From assembly GCA_047967505.1 (NCBI GenBank), contig CM106540.1: a stretch of 64,000 nucleotides of DNA; one strand, 5' to 3'. The notes below the pieces were generated by a model. The model was not told the DNA's origin and did not search any database. It was given only the letters and a program-made list of their open reading frames with translations. The DNA is from Dipteris shenzhenensis (taxonomy: Eukaryota; Polypodiophyta; Polypodiopsida; Gleicheniales). Both the position numbers and the translations under genes were made by a program. Of the stretch, positions 57,438 to 64,000 are shown piece by piece (the first letter of the stretch is position 1; every line of letters starts with the position of its first letter).

Positions 57438-59190
57438 TGTTGAGCTCCCCATTCAGGGGAAGCTTTTGTATGATATAAAGCCAGCACTTCATCGGTGGAT
57501 CCTGGAAGTGTGCCTGGAAACACTGTCTCTCCAATCGGGCCAGAGCACCCCGTCCCCATGTGAGTCGTGCCTGGGCTGCATGTGTCATAGTGAAAAGGGG
57601 TCCTGTGAAGATTACTCCCAAAAATGTGTATGACTGCACTATCTCCACTGGCTCGGTTCGATAAGTGAAATTGAGTCGTCGGATTACTGCATGTGAGGTG
57701 TTAAAGACCATAACCTTGGTCTTCCCAAGGTTGATTGTCAGTTCTCTCTACAGAACACCTCTAGGGTCTCCAAGTGTCTCTGCAGCCCCTCTGCTGAGGA
57801 TGAGATGAGGACTATGTCATCAGCGTATAGCAATATTTGTATCATGAGATCGGCCTCCTTCGCCCCCTAGGCGGTCTATGAAAGAGGTGATCTCATCAAT
57901 GTACAGCCAGAAGAGAGTCAGTATCATGAGATTGGCCAGTGGTGATCCTTCGCCCCCTAGGTGGTCTATGAAAGAGGTGATCTCATCAATGTACAGCCGG
58001 AAGAGAGTCGGTGAGAGGGGGCATCCCCGCTTCACTCCAATCGTACTCTCGACCCAATCCGATAGGCCTCCTCAGACACGAACTCGGCCTTTGACTGACT
58101 CATATAGGCTCATCACCCCCCATATCAGTGTCTCTGGAATCTGCAGCTCCTGTAACCTCCTGACCATGCGGGATCACGGGACAGTGTCAAAAGCCTTCCG
58201 AAAGTCTACAAAGCATGTGTAGAATTTTTGGTGTGTAGACCTTGCCTCCTCAATGATAGACCTCAAAGTGAAGATGTGATCTAGCGGAGTGCTGTCTTTG
58301 GAATCCTTCCTGTCCTAGTGCCCGCTGCCCCCGAGCCTCTGTATGACTGCTGAGTTCCCTCAATTGATCCATAAATCTTGGTCAGAGTGTGGCCAATGAT
58401 AAGGATCCGATAGTTCCCCGTCCTCATAGGGTCCCCGGCTTTGTGTATCGGTACAATAGTGGTGGTACTCCAAGAAGGTGGAAATCTGTGACAAACAGCC
58501 CGGTTGAACATCTGTGCTAGGATCGAGGCTAGGACCTCCTGTCCATTTGCAAAGTGCTCAGTACGGAGGCCCTTGTGGTCCTGCGCTCTCCGATTGTGTA
58601 GATGGCGAAGTACAGCCCGTACATTCTGTGTGGTGAACAGATGACAAATGGTGGGCCTAGGCGTGTAGGACATATCCGGCGGTGTCTGCAAGTGGGCTAG
58701 GATTGAGGCTAGGACCTCCTGTCCATGTGCAAAGTGCTCAGTACGGAGGCCCTCGTGGTCCTACGCACTCCGATTGTGTAGATGGCGAAGTGCAGCCCTT
58801 ACATTTTGTGTGGTGAACAGATGACAAGTGGTGGGCCTAGGCATGGAGGACATATCCGGCGGTGTCTGCAACTGGGCATCATAGAGGGAGGATGCATACA
58901 TGTGCCACACATCTAGGTCAGAAATGGGGACAGGTGGCTTCCCCTTTGATAGAAATCCCCATCTAGTGGTTGGGTCTCCTCCACGGAACGATCTGACAAT
59001 CTCATCCATCCTATGTGTGAGGAAAGCCCGTCTCTTACGGCGCGTCAATCGTCGATAGATCCTCTGTGCTTCAAGTGGCGTCAGATGACTCAAAGTCTGC
59101 TGCTGTGTGAAGTGGGCTCCCGTCTCTCTGCACTCGTTGTCGAACCAAGGGTTCTGAGGCATCTTCCCATCTCTCGCCCGCTTGGATCGG
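57438..59190 (-). pseudogene. LINE H, type-3 LINE relic (linker and RT)
   Basis: Minus order: NPWFDNECRETG (59162), RRKRRAFLTHRMDEIVRSF, LFTTQNVRAALRHLHN (present twice because of a tandem duplication, 58506-58870), FPPSWSTTTIVPIHKAGDP, then a mutated KRGCPLSPTLFRLYIDEI box, YADD codons at about 57815-57830, FNTSHAVIRRLNFTY and LARLERQCFQAHF. It supplies the RT N-terminal half missing from the other type-3 copies. Its 3' half is absent, cut where LINE G ends. Confidence 0.75.
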
Positions 59191-59194
59191 GTCG

Positions 59195-59330
59195 TGGAGG
59201 AGAGAGAGAGAAAGAAAGAAAGAAAGAAATTTTATTAAAGGTCCACGGAAGGCCATACATGGCCTATGGGACACAAAATCATCCGAAAGGAAAATACATC
59301 ATCAACGATGCGCCAACTAGGTGGCCTCAT
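59195..59330 (-). mobile_element. Type-3 LINE 3' tail with (TTTC)n
   Basis: The plus strand reads gagagagagaaagaaagaaagaa then attttattaaaggtccacgg and ggcctatgggacac. On the minus strand this is a 3'-UTR with a (TTTC)5 tail, parallel to 2633-2700 and 46215-46271. It is inserted next to LINE H. Confidence 0.65.
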
Positions 59331-60010
59331 CGTAATACCGCTATGGTGGTTCGCACCCTTATCTAGAGTCCACTTTGTGGTTTCACTTCGTCTCCTTAGC
59401 CCTTCCGAACCCTTGGTCACCTCTACAGATCCTACTCTACATGCGCAACTGAATATACATGCTTCTTGTTGCTTCGTCAGGCGGATTTGAAGGTCCTGCT
59501 AATTGCCCTTGCATTGTGTACTGCTTCGAGACTCTAATCATTGTTATCTACCATCACGATAAGCCTACGTGTGTTGTTGAACTCTCGATTCTGCAACTCT
59601 AGGCTTTTGCATTGTTCTGTGCAGCTGTTTTTCAGCCCTCCTTGCTGTTGTGATTCTTCATTTTGCCCGATTTTGAGCTCTCTTAGTATCTCCTTGGTTT
59701 TTGTCACCATGTTCCATTTGGTTTTCACCTGCTCACTGCGTGTGCATGTGTTGTGGTGTGGGTGTGTCCAATGAGCTTCGTTTTACTTGTTGTTTTGCAC
59801 TCCTCTTTCTTATCCCTTTTTCCCCTTCTCCTATCTTATAAAATCTGTTCCTTTATTTTGTTGTCTATAAAGCTTTTCTCTTCCTTTCGATGCTTTGTTC
59901 CTTCTATAAACCTTCTATAAATCTCTATACTTTCCTTTCATATCCTCTTCAGTTCTTCTTCATTGTAGGAGATGGCCGGCTACAAAGACTTATATGCACA
60001 AAAAACAAAA
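59331..60010. other. Unassigned stretch
   Basis: Pyrimidine-rich on the plus strand toward 59960, with only short ORFs lacking recognisable domains. It may include leader sequence of a LINE, but the similarity to LINE K relatives starts only near 60020. Confidence 0.3.
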
Positions 60011-63000
60011 GCAAGCCTCAGGTCAAAGATGACAGCTGGGGTGTCCACTTCAGATCATTTTCTAGTGGTTCTGATGGTCTCATATCCTCATGTGAGGGGC
60101 CGCTTTGCTAGTGTTAGGATTCCAGATTCCTTTTATGCAGAGGAGGGCTTTACAGAGAGAGTGTTGAGGACCTGGGTATCTCATTTGTTAGCCCTCTTTG
60201 ATATTAGCGACTTTTATCTGTCAGTTGCTCATATCAGGAGGGGTGAGACCCTCAGGCGTGAGATAGGTATCCGCCAACAGTTGGCTGCCCTCCAGAGGGA
60301 GGAGCAGAAGAGGCCTACAAATGCTTGGATTCAAGAGCACCTTGCTATAGCAAGGGCTCTGCAGCAGTCACTTTTAGATCAGAGAGCAGAGTATGTCTTT
60401 CATGCCAAAGAGTCATTTTGGACTCAGACGGGAGGTAGGGTCAACAAGTAGTTCTTCTCTACTCTTGGCCCCACACATAGTAGGGAGAGCGTCTCACAGC
60501 TTGTTGATTCAGGTGGAGTTCTTCAGACACATTCAGATGCCGTGCAGGTTGCCACCGATTTCTATGCCTCCCTTCTTACAGCAGATCCTGACACCCAGGC
60601 CACAGATAATGCTAGAGTGGTTATTTGGCGACACTTGCCTGAGTTGGTGAGACAGGGGAGATGACTGTCGCACTTGATGCACCCTTCACCAACGTAGAGT
60701 TCAGGACTGCTCTCTTTGCCCTTCACAAGGGCAAGTGTCCTGGTTCAAATGGACTTACCCCTGCTTGGATTCAGGAGCGCCTTGCTACAACAAGGGCTCT
60801 GCAGCAGTCACTTTTGGATCAAAGAGCAGAGTATGTCTTTCATGCCAAAGAGTCATTTTGGACTCAAACGGGAGGTAGGGTTAACAAGTAGTTCTTCTCT
60901 ACTCTTGGTCCCACACATAGTAGGGAGAGCATCTCACAGCTTGTTGATTTAGGCGGAGTTCTTCAGACACATTTAGATGCCGTCTTGCAGGTTGCCACCG
61001 ATTTCTATGCCTCCCTTCTTACAGCAGATCTTGACACCCAGGCCACAGATAATGCTAGAGTGGTTATTTGGCGACACTTGCCTGGGTTGGTGAGACAGGG
61101 GAGATGACTGTCTCACTTGATGCACACTTCACCAACGTAGAGTTCAAGACTGCTCTCTTTGCCCTTCACAAGGGCAAGTGTCCTGGTTCAAATGGACTTG
61201 CCCCCTTATTTTTTATTACTTTTTGGAATCACATTACCTCAGCCCCGCAGGGTGTATGGGACTTGGATGAGATGCCAGACTCACTTACGGAGGGCCTCAC
61301 TCATTTGATTCCGAAAGGAGGTTGTAGGAATTTAGTGTCTCAATGGAGATCGATTACCTTGTTGGGTACCTTGTATAAAATCCTAGCTAAAGCTATCAGC
61401 CTTCGTCTGCAGGCCTTTCTCCCAGATCTTATCCATGATACACAGACGGGTTTTGTGCATGGCAAAAGCATCTTTGATAACATCTTCTCATTTTGGGAGG
61501 CTTCGGATTGGCCATGCATAGTGGCCACAGGCTGGCCATTCTACTCTTGGACTTTGAGAAAGATTATGATAGGGTAGACTAGGGCTTTCTGGAGGGCACA
61601 CTTACTCACTTTGGTTTCTCAGATGCATGGATCAGAGGGGTGTCAGCCCTCTATAGATCAGCAGGTTCTTATTGGTGGAGTTAGGGGACATGTTTGAGAT
61701 TACCAAATGACCCGTCAGGGATGCCCCTTAGCCCCCTTTTTATTCCTTTTTGTGGCTGAGGCTATGAGCTATTACATTAGAGCTCAAGCTGAGGCAAAAG
61801 GATGAGCTCTTAGATAGTGAGTTGGTAGATGATACGGCTGTTTTTTTGGATGCCACTCCATAGAAACTAACTTCATTCAGGATGGCATTGGATTTGTTTT
61901 GCATTGCGGCAGTTGCACACATTAATTGGAACAAATCCATTGGTTTTTGGTTCAGTGATGAGGACACTCCAACCTTGGGGAATGACATAGGTTTCACTTT
62001 GATTCAGAGGGGAGTCTCCGTCACGTATCTGGGATGCCAGGTTAGGGTGGGCATCTCTCCGGCACAGCAGTTCACTCCCGTGTTGGAGAGTATCAGGAGG
62101 AAACTCATCTTTTGGAGTTCAACCAGACTTGACCTTGCATCCATAGTTGTGGTTGTGAACCAGGTATTATTGGCTACTGCCTGGTTCATTTGCTCATGTT
62201 GGTGTAGATCTAGAGGTTGTATCGCTCAGCTCATGAGACCTATCAGGAACTTCCTATGGAGCGGTTTAGTAGGCACCTCAGATGTTGTAGCCAGGGTGAC
62301 TTGGGAGACCCTCATTCTCCCCACAAGAGAAGGAGGTCTCAATATTATTGACCCGAACTTGTAGTGTATGGCCTTGCTCTGCAAGTTTGTAGTACATGGA
62401 TTGATGCCTGGACAGGAGCCCTGGAAATATTTTTTCGCACACAACATTCAGTCTTGTATCCCTTCTCATGGGGGAGATTGGTTGGACAGTAGTAGATGGA
62501 TCTTTACTTTAGCCCATCTCAAAACTCCCCCTTCCCCTCTCATGGCTGCTATTTTGAAAAGCTTGGGGCTGCTTTAGAAACACACTTTGCAAAGTTCCAC
62601 CCACCTCTCGTGAAGAAATTCACAGGCATCCAGTTATGTGGAATGACTCGATTTTGGATGACCATGGCAGGCCACTTGGAGTGTCACATTATATGCAGTG
62701 GTCTAGATGGGAGAGGGGACCTGCTTCTATAGTAGGCGCTTGGCAGGCCTTTATGAGACTTCCAGAGAATCAGAGACTTTTAGCAGTTGGCCATCTCAGA
62801 GGGAGTGCACTCAGGATACAGCAAATACAAGTAGCCATTCTGCCAAAGTGGATTGACACGGATGACATGCTGATCACAGAGTCTACTTGGTGGGGAGCGT
62901 TTTCAAGGATGGGCATTCCGTTACAAATTATTGTACTATGCAGGATGCACACGAGGATACCCTTGTCTTTGATGCTTAGTCGGGAGGAAGACTTATGAGG

Positions 63001-64000
63001 TCTTCTGATGATATTCTTTTGGAGATTGCATTTCAGCCTGTCATGATTGCAAGTTTCATGGAGTGGGACAGGGACTCACAGTGGTATCTTGACCCCGATC
63101 GTATTCTCCTTGCGCTGGGGTCTTGGAGACTCTGGCTGTATGGTGGGACCCAGGGGAGTGGGAATGGATTGATGAGGGGCACCGAGAGAAGAGCTTCCCC
63201 TTCTTTCGCTACACAGTTAGAAATGCTCCGTCGGACATTTCACCTCAGCAGTAGAGGTTGGAGGCCCTCCAGAGCATCCCATTGGGATAGTTTTCAGATT
63301 TTTGCAATTGTGCAGAAAAACTTCTGGCGTAGGTTCTGGAAATCCCTCAAGAATAGAAAGATCACTCTTTTCTTTTGGCTTTCTATTCGTGGAGGGATTG
63401 CAGTGAACCTATGGAGATCTAGGTTCGGGGCTGACCCTACTTGTCCTCGTTGTCACATGGCAGTTGAGTCAGTACAGCATTGCCTTTGGGAGTGCAGACA
63501 GGCGAGGACAATCTAGAAAGGTGTTGCTAGGATTTTCAGCATCTTTCATACAACACCTTTCTATATGACCTGGGGTTCAGTGGCTTGGTTATCTCTTACT
63601 GGCCCTCAGGCGTTCTTTGAGGGACATGATCTAGATCCAGATCCAGATCTCATTGTACGGCGACACTCAGTGGAGTCTTGTTCCCTCCAGGATGTTCCCT
63701 TCACTCCTTTCACAGCTGCTCATGCCTCATTAGACATGTCATGGGAGATTTTGGCTAGCATTGCAGCTTGGCATATTTGGAGAGCCAGGTGTAGAGAGGC
63801 GATGGAGGGTATCTAGGTTCACCCTTCCCAGGCTATGGCCAGTATTTGGACCGACACATTACACACTCTGATGGCCATATGGGCGAGCATGTAGGGATAC
63901 TCCAGGGCAACCATTGGTAGGAGAGTTACTTTTTTCAGAGTTTGGAGAGGATCTCCTTTCTTCTCTAAGTCTCCCTCGAGGTTGAGATGGCATTTTCAGC
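60011..64000 (+). mobile_element. LINE K, type-2 LINE, 5'-truncated, running off the window
   Basis: It starts in the endonuclease end (VSTSDHFLVVLM, about 60035-60075). RT is in 61068-61577 (KGKCPGSNGLAPLFFITFW, LIPKGGCRNLVSQW, HDTQTGFVHGKSIFDNIFSFW), with a QGCPLSPLFIPF-like stretch near 61720 and VDDT at 61824-61835. C-terminal pieces: YLGCQVRVGISPAQQF (61882-62364), RKITLFFWLSIRGGIAVNLW, CPRCHMAVESVQHCLWEC (62995-63516), WEILASIAAWHIWRARC (63565-63816). Stops and shifts are frequent, and a 440-bp tandem duplication splits the RT start. The last 75 bases match the LINE tail at 6326-6400, so the true 3' end lies about 140 bp beyond the window. Confidence 0.85.
60323..61203 (+). repeat. Tandem duplication inside LINE K (2 x about 440 bp)
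   Basis: Units 60323-60762 and 60763-61203 both start gcttggattca and end near caaatggactt, with a few differences. Each contains the same TAG after GRVNK, so the stop predates the duplication. Confidence 0.85.

Overview
The window looks like heterochromatic or intergenic DNA from a land plant. It is almost entirely transposable elements, nested inside one another. The plant assignment rests on primer-binding sites complementary to initiator tRNA-Met (core TGGTATCAGAGC), a chromodomain Ty3/gypsy element, a copia gag relic, a tnp2-type CACTA transposase fragment with an intron, and plant-style LINEs with a zf-RVT-like C terminus. The abundance and variety of LINEs might suggest a non-seed plant, but I cannot name the organism. 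I see no convincing host gene, rRNA, tRNA gene or CRISPR array.

Three LINE types recur. Type 1 has ORF1 with a CCHC knuckle, then ORF2 with an APE endonuclease, an AYADD-box RT and a C-terminal zinc motif. It ends in poly(A) joined directly to GT-rich DNA. Type 2 has a polypyrimidine 5' leader, a DUF4283-like ORF1, a [F/L/V]ADD-type RT box, and ends in A-rich runs. Type 3 has an LYADD RT, a C-terminal ETEEHF zinc motif and an (TTTC)n tail.

Layout. 1-5153 holds LINE tails, a copia gag relic, a type-3 LINE relic and the last piece of an old gypsy pol. 5154-34870 is a deep nest. The oldest layer is a minus-strand gypsy, with RT pieces at 34276-34870, 32418-32534 and 5050-5153. It is split by an LTR element (element 1, 5154-32417). 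That is split by a small non-autonomous LTR element (element 2, from 7331). The LTRs of element 2 carry CT/CA and GT repeats and have received six type-1 LINE insertions. One of these, LINE A, is split by a nearly intact, very young chromovirus-like gypsy element at 10030-16664. 34870-46400 holds a long degenerate type-2 LINE split by a type-3 LINE, plus a solo LTR. 46400-59330 is a type-1 LINE relic split by a 6.9-kb type-2 LINE with a perfect 18-bp target duplication, followed by a type-3 relic. 60011-64000 is a type-2 LINE running off the window.

Most interesting: (i) all seven type-1 LINE 3' junctions join poly(A) to GTG(T), which suggests a LINE lineage that targets (TG)n microsatellites; (ii) the leader of LINE A carries 13 copies of GTACGG/CCGTAC, the core recognised by SBP/SPL transcription factors; (iii) a CACTA tnp2 fragment with its intron replaces part of the LINE A ORF2; (iv) LINEs D and B form inverted-repeat arms of about 2.4 kb. 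Coordinates of LTRs, primer sites and several target duplications were read directly. Outer limits of the degenerate LINEs are approximate.
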